Shown in pieces: positions 26,101 through 41,100 of a stretch of DNA of 64,000 nt. Under the pieces are notes generated by a model that searched no databases, had not been told where the DNA came from, and saw only the letters and a program-made list of their open reading frames with translations. Source of the DNA: Apostichopus japonicus. Lineage: Eukaryota > Echinodermata > Holothuroidea > Aspidochirotida > Stichopodidae. The first letter of the stretch is position 1. Each line of letters starts with the position of its first letter. A program made the translations under genes and the position numbers. The DNA is taken from NCBI RefSeq assembly GCF_037975245.1, contig NC_092577.1:14247013-14311012 (forward strand). The letters are read 5' to 3'.

Positions 26101-29100
26101 ACGTTTAGTAGGCCTACAATACACTCTCCAGATATGGGTTCAACATGCTATATGTATCACACACACACTCAATTGCAAACACACTCCTATGAAAGCTCAG
26201 GTATACAAATACACAACCACACACAAAATAACAGTGAAGCCCAAAAATCTGTCATATTTTGTTCATGATACAAAGATGACAGTGTTGGGAGACTGGAGCC
26301 AATGCACGTTTTCAACTGACTTTCGGATGCTTTCTATTTCTCTGCCTTACAGTTCGTTTGCACTTATCGCAACTTATCGATTAGTCTGGGAGTTGATTTG
26401 TAAGACTAATCGATAAGTTTAAAATGTGTCTTCATGTTTGCATTTTATATTGTGTACATTACATACAGTTCAGTAGGCCTATTCGCGCGGTACGCAAAGG
26501 TTATAGAAGGGCCACTTTATACGCATCCGCTCTCGATCGAACTTCAGAAGGGAAAGCTGTGACGTCACGCAAAATCCGGTGTATAATATTGTTGGATTTC
26601 AATGAGACGACATAACATCTGTAACAAAACAAGTACAGAAATGAGTCTTAAAGTAGCTTTTAAACGTAAAGGTTAAGCGAAAATCTAATATGTTCTGGTT
26701 AATGATTCCACATATTAGGAGCAGAGTAGGCAAAAAATTGCTAGACGTATCTTTATAACCATAGATTATGAGTCAATGGTTGGCCTTAACGGAAGAGAAA
26801 AGGCAATGGGCAGGAGCATATGTAGAGAGTATAGTTCAGAGATGCATACAAGCAGTTCAAAATGATTTAATACGGTCGCTCACAGGAAGCCTGTGAAGTT
26901 CCTTTTAGAGTGGGGATGTATGTCAATCTCTCCTCTTCCTTTTCACAACACCGTGCTGCAGAATGTTGATATTTCTAAAGTTTGTTGATATTTCTGACAG
27001 GTTAAAAGTAAAGAATTGAGGAAGTCAACACAGAAAATCTGCCTACTCGTCTGTTAGTAAGATGTTATACCTTTAATGAGTAGGGATGCACCTCAACTCG
27101 TAGTGCGACTCTTATTTCACAAAATATGCGCATACATGTACTTGCAAATTTTAATCAGTACTGAAAATACATGGGGCAATGTGTACAGATGCTAGACGCC
27201 GAATTCTTAGGTAGTCAACTCATTGATCTAATTCGTAAACTTACTCATGCATTGAGTTGCGATACTTCCTTAATGCTTACAATAAACGATGTGAACGAAG
27301 TTACTCATCGTGAGTAGATTAAGAATGTTGTAGTTGGTCGAAATACTATACGTGACACGCACATTTACAGATTGTTTCCAAGTATTAAGAGTGATCAACT
27401 AGTGATTCTACAACTCTACATAGCGATCATAGCGATTAAACTACACGCCTCGTAATTGTGCGAACTGCCTCTCGTAGAAGTACTGCCCATGCCATTCAGT
27501 TAGTACTATGTAGTATCAGAGCTACGCAACGACCAAGACATGCACGATAAGACACAACTGCTCCTTCTAATTTATGGACATATTTGTTGATATTTTGGAA
27601 AATCAAGGTAAGTTGTCATGTGTTTTGTTTAGTACTATGATGTATGTTATTTTTAAGTAGTTAAAATAAATATTTTCTAATTTTGATGCAATTATATCAC
27701 ATTATTCTGAACATCTTACTGATCATTAGCGGGAGAGGCCTCGTGTTAAACTCTGCGGTTAGCCTAACGTATTGAGTCATGGTTCAACTACAACGTTGTT
27801 AACCCAACACAAAGCTTTTGCATTGATATGCCTGATTTTGGAACCAGTCATTTCGTCCAAACAAAGTCAGATTACAGCAAACTGCCCAATGAGTTTAGCA
27901 AAGTTAGTATTATTGCGGAAAAACACGGCAACGACCGAATTTCGCCTTTCCAAATAGTCAAAGGTAATGGCGGAAAAATATTACTAACAACATGATCATC
28001 ACATGACTACTGGCATACTGTATGCTATGGAAGCAATCTCCATAGGCCTAAGCAATTTACGTTTAGTTTGACGTTTTCTTTGCACTGCAGCAATGCACTA
28101 TGTAGGATCCAAGTGCATATTATAAGTGATACTGTAATAAGCCCAAGTTATAAAAGTAGTATGTGAAAGTATTAGACACATTATTATGATGTGATTGGTG
28201 TGGTAGCTACTGTGAATTGAACAATGTAGTCAGCGTTACCAGCGGCTTATGCCCAAAAAACGCTAGATTTGCAAAAGTAAAACCCCAGAAAACGCTAGAT
28301 ATAGATTTTCATGAACATATATAATGTAGCCTATTACCTTCCATCACAAGTTGCACTTATTCATATGATAGACAGTTTTATGATTATTTTAACAAATTTC
28401 AAGTCATAATTGCTCAGAACCATAACAAAACAACTGTAGAATCAACAAAATTACAACTAATTCAGACGAAATTTAACTGCAAGAAACGATTATCGTCTCA
28501 ATCCGCGGTAAGGCAGTGTACGTATAGTGTGTACATAAACTCACACAATAGCCCACAGTTCCGCTCCTCACATTTTCTTCATGCACGCGTGCTGCACATG
28601 TACTGGTAGTGGTACGGACTGGTTTGATACAGTAAACTTTTTATGTGCAGTGGTGTACGGAGTAGTATAATTAGTACAGCTAGCACATGTAACAACAGCA
28701 AACCACATGGAAATTTGAACAGCTGATATAACCTTTTCAAGCCTGCGCAGTATGTTAATCGTGCAAGCGGACTTATGAAACTAAATCGTTCTAAAATGTT
28801 AAGGCGTCTTGTTCTAAGTTAACTGATATAATCCTCCTCCCGGACTTAATAACCGCTCTTGCGTTCTTTAATGTGAACAAGGCTACTAGATTAAACTGCA
28901 CAAAACATTGTACAGCATTCTCAAATTACTGCAAGGTACTCAGGATACAGTATTCTTTGAAAATTTTTGGCAAGCTACTTGTTGTGTTAGAAAGATAGCT
29001 GTGGGGGAATGAGACTAATCTGGGGGGGGGGGGGTGCGAGGAAGAGCTAAACTTAACTATGTTGGGAGAATATGAATCATCTGGATTGATGAGTGTACAG

Positions 29101-32100
29101 CTTTAACCATAGACTTACCTAGTAAATAAGGTTACACATACAGGTCAGTGTTCAAGGGTAATTGAGTACTGTAAGATACATGTACTATGTACAGGCCTGT
29201 GTTTCTAGATTATTGTGGCTGTTTTATATTATTGGCATAGACATGTGGTGCACATGGTGTACTACACATCAAGGTGCCTAATTTGACAGCCACTTTGAAT
29301 TTAAAAAAACCTGCTTGCCTTTTCTTGCAAATCCAGACAATCATTTGTGTCCTTATCTTGTCATGATAAATATATTTCACTAAAGAGTCACTGACTTCGA
29401 AGTCTCCTTTAGGAGGATTTCCTTGCTAACTAAACCTGGCCTCCTGTTCAACACTAATGAACTGTTTCTGTTAAATTGCACATTATGAAAGCACTTGAAT
29501 TAGAGTTTAACTTTCCATAATAGTGCCTTTGCTTTGTTTAATGCAAAACTTTTTTATGCCTCTCATTTTCAAACAGGTGCTGTACTTCAAAGGCAAGCAA
29601 GATTTCTTCACATTAAAGTTGGTACATTCTTAATTGGCCTCCCTGCTTTGATTGAAAATTTTAGCTGGAAGAGTCCATTGTGACAATACTGATATACTTT
29701 CTCAAGTCTTCAACTAAGAATGGCTTCTTCTTCTTTCAGTCTTACTGATTCAGAAAATGTGTACACACAGCATTCAGGCATCTTCAGATGCTGCCATTGT
29801 AGATATGAGAGCAGAACTCGAATTAACCTTCTTAACCATCTTCAAATGGTCCACTCAGGAGAACAGAACTTCAGAGTTTTCTGTGGAATTAATCATTGTG
29901 AAGCCTCATATAGTATTGTCAATTCTCTAAAAAAAAACATATAAGAAGGAAACATTGCAAGAACTATCTCCACACCTGTGGTTCAGAAAGATTGACAACG
30001 TCGGGCCTCTGTCCTCAGCGCCATGTCTCATTGGATCAGGACCGAATCACCTAAGTGCAAAACACATTCAGATTAAGGCGGAGAACGAAGTTCTGAAGTA
30101 GACTCAATCATGGAAGGGTGTGAATGCTCGATTGCCGCCTTTTATACATTCAACATCAGCTTCCCAAAGAAAAGTAACAAGAATTTATTTTTCCTGGATT
30201 TGTGATTGGGCTTTAAATCCAAAAAGATCCCAAGATCTGTTGCAACTTTCGTAACAAAATATAAAGACTTTTAATGTTTATATGATGCAAAGCTTTGCTA
30301 CCTGAGGATTTTTATCTTTTTATGTTCGTTACTTTTACATTTTTGTTGCACACTGTTGCAATATTTCTTGCCTTAATTAGATCACTTATGTACTTGTCGA
30401 GAGAAGACATTTCTATTTGTTTTGACGTAGAATGGGGACTTTTTCTGAATTTTGGATAATCAGAAGAAATCTCTTTGTGGGATAACAGGATGGAAAGCTC
30501 AAAGCATGTTCAGAGATTCATTGCAAAGGAAGAGGTCGGTATTTGTGTGATTTGTCATGGTGGTTAAATTATACCATCAAAATAAAGCAAGGGCTGGTTT
30601 ACATAGAAACCAGCATTAGTGTTTCAGTCTGAGCTTGCCTGATTTGATCGCAAAAGTAAAGATAATTCAAGGCCAGAATTAATTGATTTTTTAAGCTTGA
30701 TTGATTACCAAATGATTAGCATTACTGATTCAACAGTTCCAAAATACATGTAAGTTTTCTGTTATTGCATTTGTTTAAATCAAAAGCTAACAGTATCACA
30801 TTGCAGGATGTGCATACTTAAAGAAATCAGTGTTTTAAACATTTTGCTCTGTGTTTTGTTCATGGTTGTTTATTTATCTGTGTTAGTCATTTATCTGTGT
30901 TTCTTGTATTTCACCTAATTCAGTTTATAGGGTTTGTCCTTGCAAATGTGTCCGTGAGGTCTCATTGAGTTTAAGTGTATAAAGTAGCTGTTTTTAAGTA
31001 AAAGTTGCCAAAAAACTTTAGAGACCTATTGCAATATTTATAAGAACCTAAGAAGATGGATTTTGTCAACTGACTTTACCACAGTAGCAGTTGTGTTTCT
31101 ATCGAAGTTAATCGTAATTTCTCATGCATTTTGCTGCTTGATTATTGTCAGAGGTTTAGTATGTCATGGGGAAGTACAGCATCAGTTTATTATCATATGT
31201 ATCTTAAGAACTTCATTATCAAAAACATGGTATTTGTGTTTTGAGATGTTGGAATATGAAAGTGTTCTTTACAAGTTCAATAAAAAGAGAAATAAACTCT
31301 AAATTTCTGTTTGTTATCATCGCTCATCTGTGTATATCTACTAACTACCATATCAGTACTATAAATATGTATTAGTAAGTTTACATGCCTGACCATGTAA
31401 TGTTACTACTTTGGTTAGTGAAATCAGGGACAACACTGAAAGCAGTACTTTCACTATCTGCCTAGTAATTGTAAACATTTAAACTAGTAAATCAACTGCT
31501 CCGAATCAGTATCTTTACTCAATACCGGCAAGTATAAATACTACCACGGATAGTAAAATCAGGGATCTAAGTTTACTCGCATTTGTGAGTACTTGTGTTT
31601 TCTGTGAACCCTTGAGGTCACAAAAGCATGAACCAGTATTTCAGATGTTTTATCATCAAGATATTTCCCTATAGCAGGCCAATGTTCCTGAATTGCCATT
31701 TGGCGGAACGAAAAAGATAACTAATGTTTCTATATGTTGTACATAGCATATACAGTATGTCAACAGTTGGAATGGGCAAATAAACAGGAATGTTGACAAC
31801 AAAATACTTCACGATTTGTTGTTCAGATCAGACTGATCAGTCAGTGACAGGCTTTGATGATGTTCATATTAATGAGTACTTACTTTTGAAAATATATTGT
31901 ATGTAAATTAGTGATTACTTTTGTGTATGACACAGTACAGACATTCAAGCTGCAACAATTTTCAAATAGGTTGATCTCCCCCTTGTAGTAATTGCATATG
32001 TACCACTATATACTGGCAGTGTCCCCGATTAGGTTGATGTAGCTAGGCATCTCAAACAAGTACTAGCTAGGCTTAAAAATTAAATGAAACTACACGTATA

Positions 32101-35100
32101 ATCACTTCAGAAAATTGCTAAAGAGCTACTTTCATTATCATACTAGTCTGTGCCAGTACTCAGAAGGTCTATCCTGGACATAGGGGCCAAATATAGGCCT
32201 AGCCATCATAAAACGGTACGTAGCCTAGGCCTATGTATAGGCCCTATAGGCTAGACTAACTGCATACACAGCATGCATACTATAGCCCTCAATCATGGCC
32301 CATATACAGCACATCATACCTGCAGTATAGCTGCCTATAGGCCTAACCTCCGGAACCTTTGAAGTGTTAGCTTATTGCCTAAGTTATATACCCGAAAGTA
32401 CAGTATGTTAGCAAACGACCAATTAGAGCCTAGGCTAACTGTACTACAGTGATAGCCTATGCCCTGGCCTTATTGTGTCTCATGTTGGAGACCTACTTGG
32501 CACCTCTTCACTCCTTGAAAAGTCACATCCTTCAATTTGTGTCCAGTTGATTGAGGAATTGATACAGTAGTATTGACATATTATATACATGTTCATGATA
32601 CTGTTGCATCTTATAGTGAATAGGCAACTAAGCATATCAGGAATATGGAACATTTACCTCGCAATCCTAACGCCGGTGGCCTAGCAACATGTGTATATGT
32701 CGTCTGCTCTCATTTTCCATAGACTCTCACCAGTCGTAGGCGACCTTCTAATAGTACTTGATGCATTGGTTGGGATTACGCATATCCTTAGTTCTTACTG
32801 TAATCATAATAGCACATACGACCCATTTATCCGCATATGATCCAGTTCTTTCTGTCTTAAAAACACTTCAGATTTAAAGTAATTAGCGTTTGTGTTCTTT
32901 AGTGTATCGTGTATCCATGAACAGTTATGGCTACATAATATATTGTTTAAAATTGTTCCATTTTGTTGCGCTTCTTCAAGTGTTGATGTCAATAGGAATA
33001 TGGGGTTGTCCCAGCATGCACGAGGCGTGCGCAGACAGTAATGGAGCATGAAATAGGTTTATAGAAGAACACAGAATGTATTCTTCCGTTATAAGATTCA
33101 CAAAATACAACTTCTTAAAGGCTTACGGTTAACGAACACAAACCCAATCTCAAATCTCACTCCAAACTTGAGGTAAACTTCAAGACTTTTATCAAATGAA
33201 GATGATAAGAAACATTTTCAGCTTCTGCCTCCCGGTTTGAACCGATTCTAGACGTATTCTTTCATTCTCATTAATCATTAACCTTTACCAATTATCTTTT
33301 CCGTATGATAAACAGGTATAGGATATGTAGAAAGCAACTCACGGCCTCTCGGAATGTCACACGTTGACATGTTTATCTCTGAAACTCGAGTTGCCACTAT
33401 AGGTTCACTTATATAGGCCGACCCGAACGTTTAGCCTATGCCGGAAGACCTTCCTGAAAACAACAACCGGAAACGAATGTTGCACTTTGGTTTTTGCCAT
33501 TACAGAATTCACACAGTCATTAACGTCATTTGCTCCTTTACCCTTTTGACCTGTGAGCTTTGACCTCAACTATACAATTTGATAATATTTAATAACTTGT
33601 CAACGTTCCATGTTTATACAGCAATTAAGATCTTTGACTTCTGGCATTTTATTCTGAAAGTCTTCAATGCACAAAATTTCATTTCCATGGTCACCTTCCA
33701 ACCAAATGTGAAAAATATCGGTCGCAATTAAGTGGATAAAGATTTTTTGAGATGTTTGACTTGACTTGAAGTTGTTTCAGAATGGACTCGACTTGTACAC
33801 CATGTACAACCTTATCAGACGACTTGCCTTGATTTAGCCATTTTACCCCCATTTTTTCATTCTTTTTTCTTTTCCCAGGTGATTCAAAATAACTTATACG
33901 GTTGCACAGTAAGAATGCCGGATAAAAGCCTCCTTCCTGACAACATTAAAGAAGGAAAAACCAACAGAAAGGAGCGACATCTTTCTTTTCCAACTGATTA
34001 TAAAAAATCGGTGGTCGAGATCATTAACCCACAGAAATATTACAATATTTGTGATAATATCGCAATAAGGATTCAGGCGAGAGGAGCGAATGGTTCTATG
34101 AAGGCCTACGGAGGGGATTATTTCAGAATCAAACTCTTTACTGAGAAACCTGGATACTCTGCCGTAGGACCCGATTATTTCTTCGATTACGAAAATGGAA
34201 CATACGTAGCACTATTCACATTAAGATGGACGGGCACTGTTCGGGTTTATGCGAAGCTAGTACATCCCAGTGAAGCTGTGGAGATACTCAATAGAACCAC
34301 TGAAGGAAGTGCATCTAAGGTCTTCACTTTCTATGGCGAATTCAAAACCCAAGCAAGTGATGGTAAAAACCACTCGGAGATTGTTATTTGCGGAGTGGCT
34401 CCTTTCGAGGTAAGCTAATCAAAGCGACTCGCTGTATAGCAACTTTCATATTTCATGTGTCACAAAAGTATCTTAGTTGTTAAAATATATCAAAAATACA
34501 TTAAAATTAACAAAAGAATACAGTTTTCAAAATGTACGATATCCACACAAAAAACGAAAAAAGTAATTCACACTTGTAAAATTTGTACTGATGGAAAATG
34601 TATGAATATAACTTTTTGACTGTTAATAGTTTCAAACATTATCAATAAGGGGTTGTTACTGCAAGATGCTCTAACGTGTTATTACAGTGCAATGCTTACC
34701 TCAACAGAAGAACTTAGTGGATACAAAAGGACAAATGGCGAATATTCACAGAACAGTACAATGCAATTCAAAACAAAACAATATAATACAATACAAAACA
34801 ATACAATACAATACAATACAATACAATACAATTCAATACAATACAATATAATATAATACAATACAATATAAAATGAATCAAAGACAATGGTATCTTGAAA
34901 TTCTATTGTCTTACAACAGGAAAATTATTTGATGTACTTGTTTTTAATGTATTCTATATGTATAGATACGTGTTACCCGGTCACCGCATACAAAAGAGAC
35001 GATTGTCAGGTAGGACCTGATTTGGCCAAAGTTTTGCATTAAGTATACGACAAAAGAAAATGAGAATACACTTTGCTTGTAAACCATGGCCCACCATATA

Positions 35101-38100
35101 TTCCAGGGCCCTCTAATTGACCCCGGTCCCCAGGGATATATAGCTCCATAATCCCCTTTCGTCACACCTGACTATTTTGGTTACTGTGTGGTTTATGTTT
35201 CTTCAGTGCGTAACAACGCGATGGTAGTGATGACATAAGTGGGATGAATATAGATGGCGTAAATGTTGGATTCACTTGACTTGACAAAAGTTGATAATCA
35301 TTGACAAACGTAGTATAGCAATGTCCTAATCTCATGACTCACTTGCAGATGGAGATTGTGGCATTGCAAACAATACAATGTTACATCTGGGAGGTCGTAC
35401 TTAAGCAATTCCCGGCTAACGTAAGATGGGGTTTCATCCAGAAGAGATCGGACGTTTTCCCATCTGAAATTGTACATCTTTGTTGTTGTAGTGAAGATTA
35501 AGTGATAGCCTACCGGCGTCTCCCATGCACGTTCTCATGTGTCTCTTAGGCGTCGTATTGCAGTTGCTTTCCAAGAGTATTTTCCTGCCAGAGTGCTTTC
35601 TCAATCAAGAGCTTCCAAGCCATTTTGTATAGTACCAGCATACAGCGTTACGTCTCGTATATTAGTTACCTAACTTAGGACTTATTTGAGCTGCTCGACA
35701 ATTCCTGCACTGAAAACTTAAATTGGTTCACCGACTAACATAACGTTAGTCCATCTGGTGCCTCTCCCGACTAACATAGCCTTAGTCAGTTGCTATACCG
35801 ACTAATTCATTCCTTAGTCAGTTGGATTTCTTAGTCGGTCATCTTAGTCCGTCAGCTTAGTCGATCAACAATTTGGTAGTCGGTAAATGTATATTAGTCA
35901 GTTACATTAGTTGGTGACATTAGTCGGTCTTTACCGACTAATTTATATGAGCCACCGACTAGTTTATAGCAGGTTTTACATTAGTCAGGATGGTGCCTCT
36001 CCCGACTAACCTTTCTGAGTCGGTATCGACTGACTAGTTGCACTGACTAGAATCACTGAAAGAATTAAACCCGACTAGTTTTACTGACTAGCATCACTGA
36101 AAGAAAAGAAAGCAGAAGAAACACAAATAATGTGTACGTTGGCAGTATTTATTTCTGATAAAACTTCTGATGTCTACAAAGGCTGACTTTCGACAGATAG
36201 AGAAGAAATCACTGTAAATAAAATCTGAAAATCTGTTTTTTTTCCAACAAAGTTAAGACAAGTTAATGGATCAAACATGAATCGCAAAAGTATAGCACTG
36301 CACAATAATGCAAAGTTGAATCTTGGGCAAGGGTTCCTCATGACTTTCGTTTTAAAGTGGTACCCCAAATCGACACCAGTTAAGTCTTCACGAACAAAGA
36401 GTGTTTCTCTTAACTACAAATGGCCTCCCACTTGTCTTCAGGAAGCCAAAATCTGCACCATAATTGACCTGTGAACAGAAAATATGATATACGTGTAAGC
36501 ACAGATACAGATATAGCACATGATAACTCACATTATCATAAACATACATTTACATTAAAATTTTATAACATATTGGGAGGTATACATTTAAATCTAGGTC
36601 CCTCAAATTATAAGCCAGGAATAGCAGCTTTACCAAATAATTATTAGCTTTGCACAGCATAACACCAAGTTATTTCTCAAAGCTTAATAATTATGTTAAT
36701 CATGTTAATAATGATCCCAATAGACCGGGATCCCAGAGGGTTTGGTTAGCTGGGAAGGTAACCAATTGCCTTGTACATCACAATGTTCACAGTGCATTCC
36801 TGTATATGAAACCTGACGACTGGCAAACCGACTGTGGTGGGTGTGGCTGGGAGAGCAATTTTAAAGTCACCTGATAGCTAACCTAGATCAGTTTTCATGG
36901 TAACACATCAAAGTAAGTACAATGTGTCAGGTATGGCCCCACGAGCAACAAATGGCCATTGCCAGTAATTATTGGTGGTGGGGTACCCCTGCCAGTGATC
37001 TATAATTGACCCCTCAAGGCTGACCTAGGTCAGCTCATGAGGTAACCACTTGAAACCTACTGGAAAATGTTGGTTAGGACTTCAGATACAACTGATGGGC
37101 ATTGCCAGTAATTTTTATTGGTGGGGTACCCCTGCCAGTAGACCCCCAAAATGCCCATCCCCATTGACCTAGATGAGCTCATGATGTAACCAGTTGAAAA
37201 CTACTGGAAAATGGTATCACTTCATATGTAAGGGATGGGCATTTCCAGTAATTTATATTGAGGGGGGGTACCCCTGCCAGTAGACCCCCAAAATGCCCAT
37301 TCCCTCATTGACCTAGGTCAGCTCATGAGATAACTAGTTGAAAAATTACTGGAAAATGATAGGTATCACTTCATATGTAAGGGATGGGCATTTCCAGTCA
37401 TTTACATTGGTGGGGTAACCCTGCCAGTAGACCCCCAAAATGCCCATCCCCCATTGACCTAGATTAGCTCATGAGGTAACCAGTTGAAAACTACTGTAAA
37501 ATGATTGGCAGGACTCTATATGTAAGGGATGGGCATTTCCAGTAATTTATATTAGTGGAGTACCCCTGCCAGTAGACCCCCAAAATGCCCCCCCCCCCCT
37601 CATTGATCTAGGTCAGCTCATGATTCAACCAGTTGAAAACTACTGCAAAATTATTGACAGGATTCTATATGTAAGGGATGGGCGGACTCTGGCAGTGGTG
37701 GCCCACCAATATAAAATACTGGAAATGCCCATCCTTACATATGAAGTGATACCTATCATTTTCCTGTAGGTTTCAACTGGTCAAATCATGAGCGCACCTA
37801 GGTCAATGAGGGGATGGGCATATTGGGGGTCTACTGGCAGGGGTACCCCACCAATAAAAATTACTGGCAATGCCCATCCCTTGTATCTGAAGTCCTAACC
37901 AACATTTTCCAGTAGGTTTCAAGTGGTTACCTCATGAGCTGACCTAGGTCAGCCATGAGGGGTCAATTATAGATCACTGGCAGGGGTATCCCACCACCAA
38001 TAATTACTGGCGATGGCCATTTGTTGCTCTTGGGGCTATACCTGACACATTGTTCTTACTTTGATGTGGTTACCAAGAAAGCTGATCTAGGTTAGCTATT

Positions 38101-41100
38101 AGGTGACTTTAAAATTGCTCTCCCAGCCACACCCACCACAGTCGGTTTGCCAGTCGTCAGGTTTCATATACAGGAATGCATTGTGAACATTGTGATGTAC
38201 CAGGCAATTGGTTACCTTCCCAGCTAACCAAACCCTCTGGACTCCCGCTCTACAGATCAGTGAAAATTTGACCAAACTTATGAAGCTTGCACGTAAATGA
38301 TATACTAGACTGTTTTTTTTGTAAAACAGGTTATGAAAAGTATCTTTAATATCATTAAAAGTTGGGTACAATAGTTAAACTCACTCTTCCATCTTTTTTC
38401 TCTATGCTACTTGTTCCTTTGCTTTTTGGACTCTTGGATAAACTCTTTTGTTCTGCGAAGGGTACCAATATATCATCTTGAAACATGTCTTTAAGCCATA
38501 TATATAACACAGTTCTCCTCTTCTGTTGTTGCCTCCACACTGGTGTCGTACATCACAGGAAACCTCACCCTTGACTTAGATATTTGGCTTTTCAATTCCT
38601 GCTGGAAACAAGAAACAGCAAAGTATTCATCATTTGAAAAAAAAATTAAATAAAGTTGTCACCACAAAGTTATGTGAGATTTGCTTCCACTATAGTCTCA
38701 AAAAACAATCCCAAAGTTTGAAGCAGACTGTATAAAGCTGAAAATTTGAACGAGAGTGTCATCACCATTGCAACCAGAATCAAATGCCCAGAATACAGAG
38801 ATAATAAAACATGGGCTAAATCTTTGTTTGTTTTATGATCTTTAAAAATATAAAATTTTAGAAACAGAAATGCACTGAGCCAACTTATTTATAGGCCTAA
38901 TCGTTTTTAGTTGTTATTTTGCTTGCTCACATAACAAGCCTGTTTAGACCTAGGCTAGAGGAGAATCAGTACTTTGTTACACTAAGTTTGTCTTTCGGTC
39001 GTTTTGATTTAGTCTTACTAGTAGTACTAAAGTATATAATGGACCGGCGAAGACTAGAGAATACCCAGAGTTTAGCAACTGCGTTAAACTGTATCATCTG
39101 ATCTATTATTTACGTCAATGAGTTTCATTCAATCTAGGATCAAAAAGAGAAAACTAATTAATCTTAACCTTTAAACTTTGCTACTAAACAGATATGCTTG
39201 AATTACAAATAAATGTCGAAAAAACATCATAATCTAAGAATCGATGCATATACATATACATAAACAGAATAATTTGAATTCGCGCAAGTGAACCCTGCAC
39301 TACATTGGACAGAAAAAAAAACGTGCAATTAGACCAAACTAAACATACTAAATTTTCCGTTACTTCTACATAACAAAATATCCATACAAGTACAACAACT
39401 TACTCTTTTGGCAGTATACTAAAAGCACATGTTATAATAACTTCAGACTATCAAGCTTTCCTGAGAAAAAAACGGTTAATACTTCTTACAGTAAGCAAGT
39501 CGACCGTGAAGGAATGTCGCAATTGTTTCCTGCGTGTGACCGGAAATTAAATACTAAAAAATGATAAATGAAAAGGTTAAATACAACTGAAGCGTGCATC
39601 CTGACTGCTCGCAACATATAATACCGTTGACTATCCAACATAATTTGTTCAGCCTACTGTGACTGTACGTTTGAAGGTCTAGCCTTGCTTATTCAATATC
39701 ACAAAGCCTACCCATTTAGATTCACATGGGAAATTACAGGAAATCTTTACCAAATGAGTGTAGACTTCAAATAAACTATTGAGCCTTATAGTTCCAGCAT
39801 TTGTTTGGGAATAAATTAGAAGATTATGTGCCTCTGTTCAATCTAGCCCAATACACACATAACACATTGTTAATTGGTGTTTAGAATGCACACTTTAGTG
39901 TTGAGAATGCACTGCAGTACCCAGTAGAAGCCTATAGGCTACTCACTGTCATTGCACTTGTGTATTGCGAAACGCCAACGTGACAACGGTAGCGTTACAC
40001 TAACCATAATACAGTACTAGTGCCAGTGGCCTAACAATTAACTTTAATTTTACCTTCAAGTTAAAGGAATAACAGGTAGGCCGATGATGCAGTTAATACC
40101 TCCATTCTTCTAAAGACCTTCTTGGGTGATTTACGGTTGAAAGTTGCTTAGAGTGATCGTATGAAACTATGCCAAGTCCAGCAAGCTGCCGTTGCCTCTC
40201 GGTTTCCAAATTAAAGTGAATCGAATTGGGTTAAAATACATTAGTCCGTCGACACCGACTAAGCTACGATTATGGCGTAAATCGGGTGTCCGTGTCGTTC
40301 TTAGTCCATGGGTTAAAATACCTTAGTCCGTCGCCACCGACTAAGCTGCGATTATATTTTCCTTAGTCAGTGTAAACTGACTAAGAAGAAGCGATGAAAC
40401 GAAGATTTTTGCTAGTTCGTGTGCATTGACTAACGTTACAAACTAATTTAACGTTAGTCCGTGGCAATATTGACTAGTTTATTTTTTCAGTGTGCTGACT
40501 TGGGTGGGTGGGGTGTCTTCGGTCCTTCTTCTGGCCAAACGGGGACTCTTAAGATTTTTTCATCCATATAGCAGCTTCGTTACTTACAGACATCAACTTT
40601 AAAAAAAAAAAAACATTGCAACTAACCAGACACGCAATGGCATAGCACACGATGCATCTTCATGTGGTGATATTAAGTAGCGATACACAAGCCTGGTGAG
40701 AGGGATGGGGTGGAGGGCAGGGGGTACAGCCTTGCGGCCCTGGCTAAGGGGAACATGGATATAAAGGATATTTCTCATTTTCATGATACTTATGGAAGAA
40801 TGAAAACAAGAAACTCCTCCTGGCTAGATCTGACTCTCGAAAGACCTTGTCAAAAGAAAACGACGATCGTAAGTGTTGTTTCAGAATAGGTAAATATATG
40901 GGTACATATAAGTACATACAGTTATTACAAACAGAGGGTACATTATTGTAATGTGGTATCATTTTTATTGTTATTTGCTTTTCAGCCACCTATGTGTAAC
41001 GTGAGTGCTTCGCAAACCCACGGACCTTGGTTCTGTATGTATCCAAAAAATAAGAAGCTCTCCTGTAAAGACTGGACGACCATCTCTATGAACCCAAATT

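Larger units (their letters stand above)
14209..33878 (+). other. NXPE intron 1, about 19.7 kb
   Basis: Runs from gtaagt to ttttcccag. It holds (AT)n tracts at 14352-14490 and 19996-20164, G-rich transposon-like sequence at 15526-16085, a duplicated AT-rich block near 16990-17215, a degenerate repeat at 23490-24130, hairpins near 26.0 and 26.4 kb, and the zinc-finger ORF at 29720. Areas such as 20170-23490, 24130-26000 and 31320-33870 contain nothing I can name. Confidence 0.6.
34410..40985 (+). other. NXPE intron 2
   Basis: From gtaagc to gcttttcag. It holds an AATAC-type pentanucleotide tract and the entire left CACTA-like copy. The remaining sequence (34880-35700 and 40500-40980) shows no gene. 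Confidence 0.85.

Noticed and set aside
36650-36874. Open frame with [17 protein letters not shown]...DWQTDCGG, seen three times in the window
   Set aside because: The three occurrences are the two arms of the fold-back in copy A and one in copy B. Recurrence comes from the DNA repeat, and the frame has no splice context or family match.
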